64,000 nucleotides of DNA, from positions 39,544 to 103,543 of the forward strand of contig CAWJNP010000049.1 in assembly GCA_963844255.1 (NCBI GenBank), given 5' to 3'. Numbering within the stretch: the stretch's first letter is position 1; each line of letters starts with the position of its first letter. Positions 8,792-17,914 of this stretch are shown here, piece after piece. The notes beneath the pieces were generated by a model. It made no database searches, was not told the DNA's origin, and saw only the letters and a program-made list of their open reading frames with translations. Origin of the DNA: SZAS-79 sp963844255. GTDB lineage: Bacteria; Pseudomonadota; Gammaproteobacteria; Burkholderiales; SG8-39. The position numbers were made by a program, and so were the translations under genes.

Positions 8792-9425
8792 GCGGGTAGG
8801 TCCCATGCTCGAGGAAGTGCGCGGCCTGCGCTGCCACGCGCGCCGAAAAGATCAGTTCGGTGTGGCCCACGGGAAGCACGACGCGGTCTGCCATCCCCTC
8901 GACCCCGGTCTCCTCGAGACGCACGACACCGTCATTCACCCCGGGCAGGCGACCCAGCACGCGGCCGAGGCCGAATGGCCGGCTGCCGGCGATGATACCG
9001 AGCGGAACCCGGCCATCCCAGCGTGCGAATCGCGCTTCGCGCCACGCCGACTGGCTCTCCCCGAGCATCCAGCGTCCCGGCGCAAAACGCGCAAGCCTGC
9101 GCCCCGCCATGCAGCCCTGCGCGGGCGTGCCCAGCAGCTGCACGCTCAGTGCTGCGGGCGCGTCCGGCCTGTCCAGCGCGGCCAGTGCGACCAGGCCGCC
9201 AAAGCTGTGCCCGATCAAATGGACCGGGGCACCGTACAAGGCGTCGCGCGCAAATCGTGAAAGTCTCGCGGCATGCATGCCCAGCGGCTCGCGATGGCTC
9301 GGATAATCGAACAGGTGGCAGCGAACGCCATGCGCGCTCAGAAGCGACGCAAAACGCGACATGACCACACCGGGCATCCACAGGCCGTGCAGGAGGATCA
9401 CCGCTGGTGCGGTCTCGCAATTCAC
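8781..9425 (-). CDS. Alpha/beta hydrolase
   Basis: A 214-residue hydrolase with the oxyanion-hole segment LLHGLWMPG, nucleophile elbow GHSFGG (Ser74) and a likely catalytic His in LPVGHTELIFS near the C-terminus. No signal peptide is seen, so it is probably cytoplasmic. It sits 4 bases after the stop of the MFS gene and overlaps the metallopeptidase gene, making the three part of one minus-strand unit. The small size and short lid resemble esterase or acyl-transfer enzymes; substrate not inferable. Confidence 0.85.
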   Translation of the reverse strand: MNCETAPAVILLHGLWMPGVVMSRFASLLSAHGVRCHLFDYPSHREPLGMHAARLSRFARDALYGAPVHLIGHSFGGLVALAALDRPDAPAALSVQLLGTPAQGCMAGRRLARFAPGRWMLGESQSAWREARFARWDGRVPLGIIAGSRPFGLGRVLGRLPGVNDGVVRLEETGVEGMADRVVLPVGHTELIFSARVAAQAAHFLEHGTYPHAC

Positions 9426-9429
9426 CGGG

Positions 9430-10665
9430 TCAACTCTGTTCGCGACGCACGAACAGGAGCCAACTGCCGATCAGCAGGGCCGGCCCACCGAATACCGCGT
9501 AGGCCACGGCATAACTCCCGCTGACGGACAAGGCGAGTGAATACATCGGCGGGCTGACGACCACACCGAGAAAAGTGAAGAACATGCACGCGCCGGTCGC
9601 CCGGCCGGCCTGCCCCGGTGGCGCCAGCCGCGCAACTTCCGCCAGAAACACCCCGTTCCAGCCGACCGCTGTCGCACCGAACACGCTCGCGAACAGGAAC
9701 AGGAGCGGCAGTGGCCAGGCCGTGCTGGCCGCCAGGGTTGCGAGCGCGGAGAACCCCATCCCCAGCCCAAGCAGCCCGAGCATGGTCCGCCGGGTGAGCA
9801 GGCGGTCGGCAACGAACCCCCAAAGCACGCGCCCCACCATGCTGGCCACCTGTGACACCGCCAGGACGAATCCTGCGAGCACCAGAGACATGCCGAACGA
9901 CCCGGTCAGGAAAATCACGAGATAGGTCACCATGGTTACCTGTACGCCTGCATAGATGAACGAAACTACCGCAAGTTCGGCAAGCGCACGGTCCGCGAAG
10001 ATCAGCGCCAGCGGGGCGAACGCAGCGCGCAGGGACATCGGCGCAGACGCGTTCAGATCGAGGTCGTAGCGCCTGCGCGTAGGCTGGATCGCGAACGCCA
10101 GCGCCAGACAGGCGAGGCCCACGCCCAGGGCGGCCCAGCGCCAGCTCCCCGTCAGCAGGATCAGGGTCGGTATCAGGCTCCCCGCAATGACTCCGCCCAG
10201 CGGCACGCCGGTCTGCTTGATCGAGAACGTGATCGAGATCAGCGACGGCGGCGCAGCGCGAATCAGGATCTGCGAACTCGACGGTGTCGTCGGACCGTAG
10301 CCCAGTCCGATGAGGACTGCGCCGACGCCCACCAGCGGCAGGGAATGCGTCGCGGCCGCGAGGAGAATTCCCGTCAGACACAGCATCAGGCCGATCTGAC
10401 TCATGCGGATCGGACCGAAACGCGCCACCAGTCCACCGGCCATGAGCGAGCCGAACATGCTGCCGACATAGACCAGGGAAACGAAATAGCCGATCCATGC
10501 CGGCGTCACCCCGAGGTCCGGTGCGGCCACCGGGGCCATCACCGGCGCGCCATAAACCACCAGCGCGACCGCGGTCTGCACCGCGAGGGTTACCGCCAGC
10601 GGCAGCGCAATGGCACCCAGCGCCGAGCCCGCACTCGCGGGCGCAGCGCCCGAACCCTCAGCCAC
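9430..10665 (-). CDS. MFS transporter (CynX/NimT-like)
   Basis: A 411-residue inner-membrane protein with about twelve hydrophobic segments in two halves. The cytoplasmic loop between helices 2 and 3 reads GGLVARFGPIRMSQ, close to the MFS signature, and the second half has the related WGFVADRLLTRRT. The N-terminus overlaps the last codons of ppc by 8 bases, so translation is probably coupled to ppc. Substrate is unknown; the best general resemblance is to cyanate/nitroimidazole-type carriers. Location between ppc and a hydrolase gives no clear pathway. Confidence 0.85.
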   Translation of the reverse strand: MAEGSGAAPASAGSALGAIALPLAVTLAVQTAVALVVYGAPVMAPVAAPDLGVTPAWIGYFVSLVYVGSMFGSLMAGGLVARFGPIRMSQIGLMLCLTGILLAAATHSLPLVGVGAVLIGLGYGPTTPSSSQILIRAAPPSLISITFSIKQTGVPLGGVIAGSLIPTLILLTGSWRWAALGVGLACLALAFAIQPTRRRYDLDLNASAPMSLRAAFAPLALIFADRALAELAVVSFIYAGVQVTMVTYLVIFLTGSFGMSLVLAGFVLAVSQVASMVGRVLWGFVADRLLTRRTMLGLLGLGMGFSALATLAASTAWPLPLLFLFASVFGATAVGWNGVFLAEVARLAPPGQAGRATGACMFFTFLGVVVSPPMYSLALSVSGSYAVAYAVFGGPALLIGSWLLFVRREQS

Positions 10666-13423
10666 TGTTGCGCAGACCGGCAGCGATGCCGTTGATCGTG
10701 ATCAGCAGCGCACGCTGCACGCGATCTTCGTGGTCGCCCGCGCGAAACCGCCGCAGCAATTCAATCTGAAGGTGATTGAGGGGATCGATGTACGGGCGCC
10801 GATTGCGGATCGAGCGCGCAAGCGTCGGGTTGTCGGCAAGCAGCTCGCGCGTGCGCTGGATGGAAAACAGATGGCGCAGTGTCAGTGCATGCTCGGCTTC
10901 TATCCGCCCGAGCAACACTCTCGCGCGCTTCTGATCGTCTGCAAGGCGTGCATAGCGTGACGCGATTCCCAGGTCGGTTTTCGCCAGCAGCATGTCCATG
11001 TTCGACAGCATGACGCGAAAGAACGGCCAGCCGGCGTACATCTCGCGCAGCAACCGGAGCTTTGCTGCACGCCCTGTGGACAGGTAGGCCTGCACTGCCG
11101 AACCGAATCCATACCAGCCCGGCAGCATGATGCGCGCAAGCGACCAGCTGAAGACCCAGGGAATCGCGCGCAGATCCTCGATCCGCCCCGACGCACGCCG
11201 CGCGGCAGGCCGGCTGCCGATATGCAGCCCCGCGATCTCTCCTATCGGCGTGACGGCCCGGAAAAACTCCACAAAGCCGGGTGTTTCATAGACCAGTGCG
11301 CGATACGCGGCAAACGAATTCGCACTGATTTCCTCCATCGCCGCACGCCATTCCGGACGCTCGATCGCCGGATCCGTATTTTTCAGCAACGTTGCTTCGA
11401 ATGTGGCGGCCACCAGTGTCTCGAGGTTGCGCAACCCGATTTCCGCATCCGAATACTTGCTTGCGATCACTTCGCCCTGCTCGGTCATGCGGATCGCGCC
11501 ATTCACGCTCCCCGGGGGCTGTGCAAGGATCGCATCGTAGCTCGGGCCGCCGCCGCGCCCGACCGTGCCGCCTCGGCCGTGGAACAGGCGCAGCTTGACC
11601 CCGTGCGTCGCACACACGCCTGCCAGGTCGCGGGTCGCGCGGTACAACTCCCAGTTGGAGGTCACATAGCCGCCGTCCTTGTTGCTATCAGAATAGCCGA
11701 GCATGACTTCCTGGAGGTCGCCGCGCGCGGCCACGAGGGCGCGATACGCCGGCAGGCCCAGAAGGCGGTCGATCATCGCGCCCGCACGGCGCAGGTCGTC
11801 AATGGTTTCGAACAGGGGCGCGATGTTCAGGCCAAGTGACGGCGCGTGCGCCGCCAGCCCGGGTCGCAGCAGCCCCGCCTCGCGCAGCAGCACCGCGGCC
11901 TCGAGCACGTCGCTGACCTCACCGGTATTGGAAATGATGTAGGTCGGCAGCGCCGCGCGACCAAACCGTTGCTGGATATCGGTCGCCGCATCGAGGATTG
12001 CCAGTTCCTTCACCGCCAGCTCAGTGTAGTCAACATAGGGTGAGCGCAGCAGCCGCGACGTGCCCAGTTCGCCCAGCAGAAACGTGATCCGGGCCTCCTC
12101 GTCCAGAGACGCGTAATCCGCGACCGCTCCCGCGCGCGCGGCAAGTTCGCCGACCACCGAGGCGTGAATGCCACTGTGCTGGCGCATGTCCACCGAGGCC
12201 AGATGAAAGCCGAACGCCTGGACCGCGTGACGCAGTCGCATCAACCGTCCGTAGACGACTCGCGCGCTGCCGTGGCCGCGCAGTGACTCGATCATCGTGT
12301 CCAGATCGCTCGCAAACTCCGCGCTGGCGGCATAGGGCTTGGCATCAGCCAGCGGCCGACGCAGGGCGTCGTGATGACCCAGCGCATGGCTGGTCGCCGC
12401 CAGCCGCGCGTAGATTCCGATCAGCGCACGCCGGTAGGGTTCATCGCTCCGCTGTTCGGAGACATCACCGGACGCATCGGCAAGGCGCCTCAGTTCGGGT
12501 GAAATGTCGATGCGCCGCAACGACAGGCTCAACTCGCGTCCGAGTGCATGCACTTCATCCAGGAAGTGCTCGAGCGCCAGCGCCGACTGATGCTCGACGG
12601 CATACGCGAGCGTCTCATGCGTGACGAACGGGTTGCCGTCCCGGTCACCGCCGATCCAGCTGCCCATGCGCAGCATCTGGGGCGGAGGCAGGCGACGGCG
12701 AAACCGCGCATGAAGTTCGGCATCGATCTCTTCCATGAGCCGCGGAATCGCCGACAGGAAAGTGTATCGATAGAACGAAAGCGCATTGTCGATCTCGTCC
12801 TGCACCGTGAGACGCGCGACGCGCAGCATCCGCGTCTGCCAAAGAATCAGGACACCGCGCGCCAGCGCGTCTCGGCCGGCCTGCGCCTCGTCCGCGGTAT
12901 GACGCACGCGGTCACGCTCATCGAGCAGGCGTGCGATCTCGATGTGCACATCCAGTATGCTTTTCCTCTGCACTTCCGTCGGGTGCGCGGTGAGCACCGG
13001 CATGACGAGCCCGTCGACGAGGAATGCCGAAAGGGCGGCTGCCGTGACACCGGCCTCGGCAGCACGTTCTGCAGCCAGAGCGATCGAGCCGTTCTGCGGA
13101 CTGGATCCCGCCAGTCGGTGTGCGCGACGGCGACGGATGTGGTGGCGATCCTCTGCGATATTGGCAAGCTGGGAAAAGACCGCGAACGCGCGTACGACCG
13201 TCATCACGGCGTCCGGATCCAGCGCTCGCAGGGTGGCCGCGAGGGAGGTGCCGGCGCGCGGATCCTGCGCCCGGTGAAACTCGACCGCCGTGCGGCGTAT
13301 GCGCTCGACGAGTTCGTAGGCGATGGCGCTTTCCTGCTCACGCAGGGTATCGCCGAGCATGCGCCCGAGGAGGCGGATGTCCTCAGCAAGCGGCTGGTCT
13401 TTCCCGGTGCGTGAAGTCGCCAT
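10658..13423 (-). CDS. ppc: Phosphoenolpyruvate carboxylase
   Basis: Cytoplasmic anaplerotic enzyme that makes oxaloacetate from phosphoenolpyruvate and bicarbonate. The 921-residue product has the family motifs in order: LTAHPTEVQRKS with the catalytic His, GDRDGNPFVT, GYSDSNKDGGYVTSNWELY, FHGRGGTVGRGGGPSYD, and RAIPWVFSWSLARIMLPGWYG, ending in GIAAGLRNSG where relatives usually have NTG. Length is slightly above the 880-890 of E. coli because of an extended N-terminus and loops. The start directly abuts the stop of the upstream binding-protein gene, and the 3' end overlaps the MFS gene, so it is embedded in a long minus-strand unit starting at the nitroreductase. Confidence 0.97.
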   Translation of the reverse strand: MATSRTGKDQPLAEDIRLLGRMLGDTLREQESAIAYELVERIRRTAVEFHRAQDPRAGTSLAATLRALDPDAVMTVVRAFAVFSQLANIAEDRHHIRRRRAHRLAGSSPQNGSIALAAERAAEAGVTAAALSAFLVDGLVMPVLTAHPTEVQRKSILDVHIEIARLLDERDRVRHTADEAQAGRDALARGVLILWQTRMLRVARLTVQDEIDNALSFYRYTFLSAIPRLMEEIDAELHARFRRRLPPPQMLRMGSWIGGDRDGNPFVTHETLAYAVEHQSALALEHFLDEVHALGRELSLSLRRIDISPELRRLADASGDVSEQRSDEPYRRALIGIYARLAATSHALGHHDALRRPLADAKPYAASAEFASDLDTMIESLRGHGSARVVYGRLMRLRHAVQAFGFHLASVDMRQHSGIHASVVGELAARAGAVADYASLDEEARITFLLGELGTSRLLRSPYVDYTELAVKELAILDAATDIQQRFGRAALPTYIISNTGEVSDVLEAAVLLREAGLLRPGLAAHAPSLGLNIAPLFETIDDLRRAGAMIDRLLGLPAYRALVAARGDLQEVMLGYSDSNKDGGYVTSNWELYRATRDLAGVCATHGVKLRLFHGRGGTVGRGGGPSYDAILAQPPGSVNGAIRMTEQGEVIASKYSDAEIGLRNLETLVAATFEATLLKNTDPAIERPEWRAAMEEISANSFAAYRALVYETPGFVEFFRAVTPIGEIAGLHIGSRPAARRASGRIEDLRAIPWVFSWSLARIMLPGWYGFGSAVQAYLSTGRAAKLRLLREMYAGWPFFRVMLSNMDMLLAKTDLGIASRYARLADDQKRARVLLGRIEAEHALTLRHLFSIQRTRELLADNPTLARSIRNRRPYIDPLNHLQIELLRRFRAGDHEDRVQRALLITINGIAAGLRNSG

Positions 13424-14620
13424 CTAGGGTTTGATCCTCCGGCCGGCCCAGGCTGGCGCCGGCAACACCGGCGCCGCGCTGCGAAACGCTTCCGGCCACA
13501 CGACTTCTCGGTGCCCCTTCAGTATCTGCGCCACCAGCGGTGTCGCCGCGATCTGGCTTCCGTCGGCAGCCACCTTGTAGCCTCCCAGCACGGTTCCGGT
13601 CTCAAGTGTCGCGAAGGCCATGCGCAACTGCTCCTGGTCGAATGTTCCGGCCTTGAGAACGGCGGCTTCCAGCACCTTGCCGGCGGCCCAGCCACAGGCG
13701 GCGTGAAAATCGGGCAGGCGCTTGTACTTGGTTCGGTAGGATTTGACGAAAGCCGCGTTTCCCGGTGTCACTCCGCGCGGTTCGTAGAACGAAGGTCCGG
13801 CCGCATATTCGGCGTCCATGCCGACGAGCTTGATATATCCGGCATCGAGACTGTGCGGCGCAATGAACAGCCCGGGCGCGAACCCTGCCACCTTGAAGCC
13901 ACGAACCAGTTCTGCCAGTTCGTGCGTGCCGGCGGGAGCGACCACCACGTCCACGCCGCTCGCCTTGAGCTTCGCGGCAAAAGGCGCGAGGCCTTTCGTC
14001 ACATCGATGGCGTATACCTGCGAGGGCCGCAACTCGAGCTTGCTGCCCGGCCTCGCCGCCTCCGCTGCCAGCTGCTCGGCCAGCGGCTGCGTGGCGGCCT
14101 CCTCGCGGGCGATCACAACCGCCGACCGGAGCCCCGCGAGGGCTGCCAGCGGCGGCACGCCGGCCGTTGCCCTGTCCGACGGAGGCGGCACCTGGAACAC
14201 ATAGCGATAGGCGCGCTTGTGGATTCCCGGGGATGTACCGGTCGCGTTCAACATGATGCGGCGGTTGCGCTCGGCAACGGCAGCCGCTATCGAGGTCGCC
14301 GCCGACCCGAAGGGGCCGATCAGAACTTCTGCGCCATCGTCACGAACGAGCAATTCGTACAACGCGGTCGAGCGCAGCGAATCGCTTGCATCGTCGTATA
14401 TCTTGAGCTCGACCGGCCGGCCCAGAAGTCCGCCCGCCGCGTTTACCTCTTCCTGCCAGAGCAGCAGCGCGTCGCGCATCCCGACCGCGAGATCGGCGAG
14501 GAACCCGCTTTGCGACAATACGGCACCGATGACCACCGGCCTGCCAGCCGCTGACGCCGGGGAGGAGAGCAGCCAGGCCGCCAGCAGCGCGACAAACAGC
14601 GCCGGAACGCGCCGCATCAC
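13424..14620 (-). CDS. Branched-chain amino acid type ABC transporter substrate-binding protein
   Basis: A 398-residue periplasmic protein: signal peptide of about 24 residues ending SPASA-A, then the type I periplasmic-binding fold starting VVIGAVLSQSGFLADLAVGMRDALLLW and EEVNAAGGLLGRPVELKIYDD. The family normally feeds a LivHMGF importer for amino acids or other small carboxylates, but no permease or ATPase gene is adjacent; the only Liv set in the window is 15 kb away with its own binding protein. Its ATG overlaps the nitroreductase stop by 4 bases and its stop touches the ppc start. It may serve the distant importer, or be an orphan receptor. Confidence 0.85.
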   Translation of the reverse strand: MMRRVPALFVALLAAWLLSSPASAAGRPVVIGAVLSQSGFLADLAVGMRDALLLWQEEVNAAGGLLGRPVELKIYDDASDSLRSTALYELLVRDDGAEVLIGPFGSAATSIAAAVAERNRRIMLNATGTSPGIHKRAYRYVFQVPPPSDRATAGVPPLAALAGLRSAVVIAREEAATQPLAEQLAAEAARPGSKLELRPSQVYAIDVTKGLAPFAAKLKASGVDVVVAPAGTHELAELVRGFKVAGFAPGLFIAPHSLDAGYIKLVGMDAEYAAGPSFYEPRGVTPGNAAFVKSYRTKYKRLPDFHAACGWAAGKVLEAAVLKAGTFDQEQLRMAFATLETGTVLGGYKVAADGSQIAATPLVAQILKGHREVVWPEAFRSAAPVLPAPAWAGRRIKP

Positions 14621-15345
14621 TCGAAACCCAGGAACTGCGCGAAGCCCGCGACCGGCTCACGGACTGTGACGAGGCCGTTTTCGATTGCGTCGGGTCGCGC
14701 ATAGCCTAGCGACATCCCGCAGACGATGTTTTCGGACTCGGGAATCTGCAGTTCGGCGCGCAGCACCTTGTGGGCATTTGCGATTGCCGCCTGGGGACAG
14801 GTATCCAGTCCCTTGCCGCGCGCAGCCAGCATGACGTTTTCGAGGAACATTCCGTAGTCGAGCCAGCTGCCCAGTTCCATGTCGGCATCCATCGTGAAGA
14901 TCAGCGCAACGGGTGCATCGAAAAATTTGAAGTTGCGCGCGTGCTGTCTTGCCATGCCCTCCTTGTTCTCGCGCGCGAGACCTAGTATCCCGTACAGGTC
15001 CCATCCCACCTTGCGCCTGCGCGCGAGATAGGGATCACGCCATTTCACCGGATAGTAGTTGTAGGGCGGCGTGAATCCGGCTTCGCCCTGGCTTTCGTAA
15101 GCCTCCAGCATTGCGCGGCTGAGGCGGTCGCGAACCTCCCCCGCAAGTACACGTACCCTCCATGGCTGCACGTTCGTGCCCGACGGGGCGCGGCTTGCCA
15201 GCGCGAGGACTTCTTCGACCAGCGCGCGCGGCACCGGGTCTGACTTGAACGCGCGCACGCTGCGGCGGGAGAGCAGGGCCTCCTCCACGCTCGCGGCGGG
15301 TTTGCCGGCGGCGAAGGGCAGTGCTCCGAGTGCTGGATCGATCAA
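14617..15345 (-). CDS. Nitroreductase family FMN oxidoreductase
   Basis: A 242-residue flavoprotein with the family opening SRRSVRAFKSDPVP, the FMN segment ASRAPSGTNVQPWRV, and the C-terminal GMSLGYARPD. It should reduce nitro groups, quinones or enones with NAD(P)H. There is no ATG ahead of the conserved region; a TTG at 15345 is proposed as the start because GGAG lies 7 bases before it, and the frame further upstream reads through the divergent dehydrogenase gene. It overlaps the binding-protein gene by 4 bases and leads the minus-strand unit that continues through ppc. The 72-base gap to the divergent FAD-linked gene must hold both promoters. Confidence 0.85.
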   Translation of the reverse strand: MIDPALGALPFAAGKPAASVEEALLSRRSVRAFKSDPVPRALVEEVLALASRAPSGTNVQPWRVRVLAGEVRDRLSRAMLEAYESQGEAGFTPPYNYYPVKWRDPYLARRRKVGWDLYGILGLARENKEGMARQHARNFKFFDAPVALIFTMDADMELGSWLDYGMFLENVMLAARGKGLDTCPQAAIANAHKVLRAELQIPESENIVCGMSLGYARPDAIENGLVTVREPVAGFAQFLGFE

Positions 15346-15417
15346 GGCTGGACTCCAAATAGAGACGGATTGCGAACCGTGGTCGCCGGACAAAGGCGGA
15401 AACGGGATAATACCGGC

Positions 15418-16857
15418 ATGGCCTCCGTCCCGCAGCCCGAGTTCTCCGTTCCTGCCTTTCTGCAGGCCCTTGCCGCGATCGTCGGTGCACCGCACGTGCT
15501 CAGTGCAAAAGAGGACGTTGCCGCCTACTTCACCGACTGGCGTCGCGTTTTCCCCGGCTCGGGCGTTGGCGTCGTACGCCCTGCAAACACGGAGGAAGTC
15601 TCCAGGGTCGTCGCACTGTGCGCGGCCCAGGGCGTCGCGATCGTGCCGCAGGCGGGCAACACCAGCCTCTGCGGCGGCTCGGTGCCACGCGCTGCGGGCA
15701 GCACGCGGCAACCGGAACTCGTGGTCTCGGTCGCGCGACTGAACCGGATACGCGAGATCGATGCGCTCAACGACACCATGACGGTCGAAGCCGGATGTGT
15801 CCTGCAGGCCATCCAGCAGGCAGCCGACGCCGAGGGGCGCCTTTTCCCGCTTTCGCTGGCGGCTGAAGGCAGTTGCCAGATCGGCGGAAACCTGTCGACC
15901 AACGCCGGCGGGGTCGGCGTGCTTCGCTATGGCAACGCGCGCGAACTCGTGCTGGGGCTCGAAGTCGTGCTGCCCGACGGGCGCATCTGGCACGGCCTCA
16001 AGGCGCTGCGCAAGGACAACACCGGCTATGACCTCAAGCACCTGTTCATGGGCGCCGAGGGCACGCTGGGAATCATCACCGCCGCGGTGCTGAAGCTGTT
16101 TCCGAAGCCTTCGGCCAGCGCCACAGCCTGGATTGCGGTCGAGAGCCCGCAACGGGCAGTCGAACTTCTGGCTGCCCTGCGCGGTCTGATGGGGGACAGG
16201 CTCACCGCATTCGAGCTGATTTCACGCGTCTGCCTCGAAACGGTCATTCGGTTCAAACCGGCCACCCGGGATCCCCTGCCTGAGCCCCATGCCTGGTACG
16301 TCCTTGCCGAATTCACCGACGGGGGCACGCAGGAAGCGCTGTCCGGGCGCGCGGAGTCGGCTCTTGTGGAGTGCAGCGAGCGCGGCGTCCTGATCGACGT
16401 CGCACTGGCGCAGAGCGAAGCGCAGGCCCAGGCGCTGTGGACCATCCGCGAGACCCTGCCCGAGGCGCAGTTCACCAACGTGAAGCACGACGTTTCGGTG
16501 CCGGTCTCGAGCATCCCGCGCATGATCGAAGAAGGGATGGCGGAATTGCGTGCCGCATTTCCGGGCTGTGTCGGCTACATCTTCGGCCACATCGGCGACG
16601 GCAATCTGCACTACAACATCGGCATGGCCGACGAAGCCGGCACCCGCGCCCTGATGGGGCAACTCAAGGCAGTGAACGAAGTGGTGTATGCAGTCGTCGC
16701 ACGCCTGAACGGCTCGATCTCAGCCGAGCACGGCGTCGGGCAGCTCAAACGCGAGGCGATCAAGCCGCGCAAGCCCGTGCTCGAGCTGGAACTCATGCAG
16801 CGGGTCAAGGACGCGCTCGATCCGCAGGGGATCATGAATCCGGGCAAGGTGCTTTAG
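15418..16857 (+). CDS. FAD-linked oxidase, GlcD / D-2-hydroxyacid dehydrogenase type
   Basis: A 479-residue flavoprotein of the VAO/PCMH fold. FAD-binding half: VPQAGNTSLCGGSVP, GGNLSTNAGGVGVLRYGNAREL and GAEGTLGIITAAVLKL. C-terminal half: FGHIGDGNLHYN and SAEHGVGQLKREAI, which hold the metal/substrate His residues of D-lactate and D-2-hydroxyglutarate dehydrogenases. It should oxidise a D-2-hydroxy acid and pass electrons to a quinone or electron-transfer protein. The ATG at 15418 starts MASVPQPEFSV; an in-frame codon upstream would overlap the divergent gene. No GlcE/GlcF partners are nearby, arguing for a single-subunit D-2-HGDH-like enzyme. Confidence 0.9.
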   Translation: MASVPQPEFSVPAFLQALAAIVGAPHVLSAKEDVAAYFTDWRRVFPGSGVGVVRPANTEEVSRVVALCAAQGVAIVPQAGNTSLCGGSVPRAAGSTRQPELVVSVARLNRIREIDALNDTMTVEAGCVLQAIQQAADAEGRLFPLSLAAEGSCQIGGNLSTNAGGVGVLRYGNARELVLGLEVVLPDGRIWHGLKALRKDNTGYDLKHLFMGAEGTLGIITAAVLKLFPKPSASATAWIAVESPQRAVELLAALRGLMGDRLTAFELISRVCLETVIRFKPATRDPLPEPHAWYVLAEFTDGGTQEALSGRAESALVECSERGVLIDVALAQSEAQAQALWTIRETLPEAQFTNVKHDVSVPVSSIPRMIEEGMAELRAAFPGCVGYIFGHIGDGNLHYNIGMADEAGTRALMGQLKAVNEVVYAVVARLNGSISAEHGVGQLKREAIKPRKPVLELELMQRVKDALDPQGIMNPGKVL

Positions 16858-16934
16858 GATCGCCAGCCACCGGATTTCGGAGTAGGGTTGCCTTGTGCCC
16901 GTCTTGCAGGGTCCTTCCTCGGTGTGTTTCGACT

Positions 16935-16940
16935 TATCAT
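16935..16940 (+). promoter_or_regulatory. -10-like box TATCAT, apparently leaderless start
   Basis: TATCAT within CTTATCAT ends 6 bases before the ATG of the first response regulator. If used as a -10 element the transcript would start at or next to the A of the ATG. The same sequence at the same distance precedes the second copy at 17903-17908. No convincing -35 box is seen at the usual distance, so an activator or extended -10 recognition would be needed. No Shine-Dalgarno sequence is present before the ATG, which fits a leaderless message. Confidence 0.4.
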
Positions 16941-16946
16941 AGCCGC

Positions 16947-17786
16947 ATGGCCAAGATCACCAGCGTCCGGGACGACGACGTTTTCGCAATCACGGATAAG
17001 GGCAACCGAGAGCTGAAGGCTGCGAGTACAGACCTGAGCGTGGCTGAACTCGAAGTCCTCGTTCTGGTTGACGGATTCTCTCCGGTGGCGGCCATTGCGG
17101 AGCGCATGCCCGGCGTCCCGCGCGAAACGGTCAACAGCGCAGTGCTCAAGCTCGCCATTTCCAAACTCATCGTCAACATGGTCGAGCCGGAGTCCGACGT
17201 GATGTCTTCCGGGTTCTCGACCATCACCGTGCCCGCGGGCTTTTTCAGCAGTCTCTCAAAAGACGAAAGCCCGGAAGCCGAAGGCGGACTGTCGATACTC
17301 AAGCAGAAGGGTTATTTCGTGAGGATCGCCCGCCGTCCGGGCGATGCGCCGAAGGTCCAGGCGGGTGGCCCGACGACGGTTCTGGTGATCGACGACGACA
17401 TCGACATGCAGCGGCTGATACGCACGTATTTCGTCCTCGAAGGCTTCACGGTCAGGGCTGCGCTCAAACGCGACGACATCGTGATCGCGCTCCGGCTGCA
17501 ACCTCCGCCGGACCTTGTCCTGCTCGACGTGCATCTGCCGGATGCGGATGGTTTCGACATCCTCACAAGGATGCGACAGCATCCGGTGCTCAAGAACATG
17601 CCGGTGATCATGCTGACTGCAGAAGCCACGCGCGAGGCGGTGTTGCGCGGTTTGAAGGCGGGCGCGGACGGCTACGTGACCAAGCCGTTCGAGGCGGATG
17701 TGCTGGTCACCGCCGTGAAAGCGGTGCTCGGACTGGACGTACCGCCCAAAACCGATACGCAGCAGCAGCCGCAGGCGAAGCGATAG
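16947..17786 (+). CDS. Response regulator with novel N-terminal domain and C-terminal receiver, copy 1
   Basis: A 279-residue protein. Residues 1-110 form a domain I do not recognise by name, predicted helical, with KGNRELKAAST and LSVAELEVLVLVDGFSPV, loosely like a winged-helix or tetramer module. Residues 143-263 are a classical receiver: acidic pocket D149-D151, phosphoacceptor D194 in VLLDVHLPDADGF, T224 and K246. The reversed order, receiver last, is unusual for transcriptional regulators. No histidine kinase is nearby. A paralogue follows after 128 bases with the same upstream box. No ribosome-binding site is seen; ATG 16947 matches the start of the paralogue. Confidence 0.85.
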   Translation: MAKITSVRDDDVFAITDKGNRELKAASTDLSVAELEVLVLVDGFSPVAAIAERMPGVPRETVNSAVLKLAISKLIVNMVEPESDVMSSGFSTITVPAGFFSSLSKDESPEAEGGLSILKQKGYFVRIARRPGDAPKVQAGGPTTVLVIDDDIDMQRLIRTYFVLEGFTVRAALKRDDIVIALRLQPPPDLVLLDVHLPDADGFDILTRMRQHPVLKNMPVIMLTAEATREAVLRGLKAGADGYVTKPFEADVLVTAVKAVLGLDVPPKTDTQQQPQAKR

Positions 17787-17902
17787 CCGATACCGCAGCG
17801 CCTGGCGATTCCGTTTCGCATGCCGGCCTCCAGCGCCGGCGCCTGGTGCGCAAAAAACGGTTCTGCTTGCGATCCGCGAAATGACCTGAGCAATTTTCGG
17901 CT

Positions 17903-17908
17903 TATCAT
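17903..17908 (+). promoter_or_regulatory. -10-like box TATCAT, second copy
   Basis: CTTATCAT recurs here with exactly 6 bases between TATCAT and the ATG at 17915, as ahead of the first response regulator. Conservation of box and spacing, while most of the 128-base gap is not visibly similar, suggests function rather than leftover duplication. The implied transcript is leaderless. Confidence 0.4.
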
Positions 17909-17914
17909 CGCTTC

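Noticed and set aside
15346..16152. N-terminal extension of the nitroreductase frame on the minus strand
   Set aside because: It covers the FAD-linked dehydrogenase gene and has no family resemblance; a TTG with a good ribosome-binding site sits just before the conserved part.
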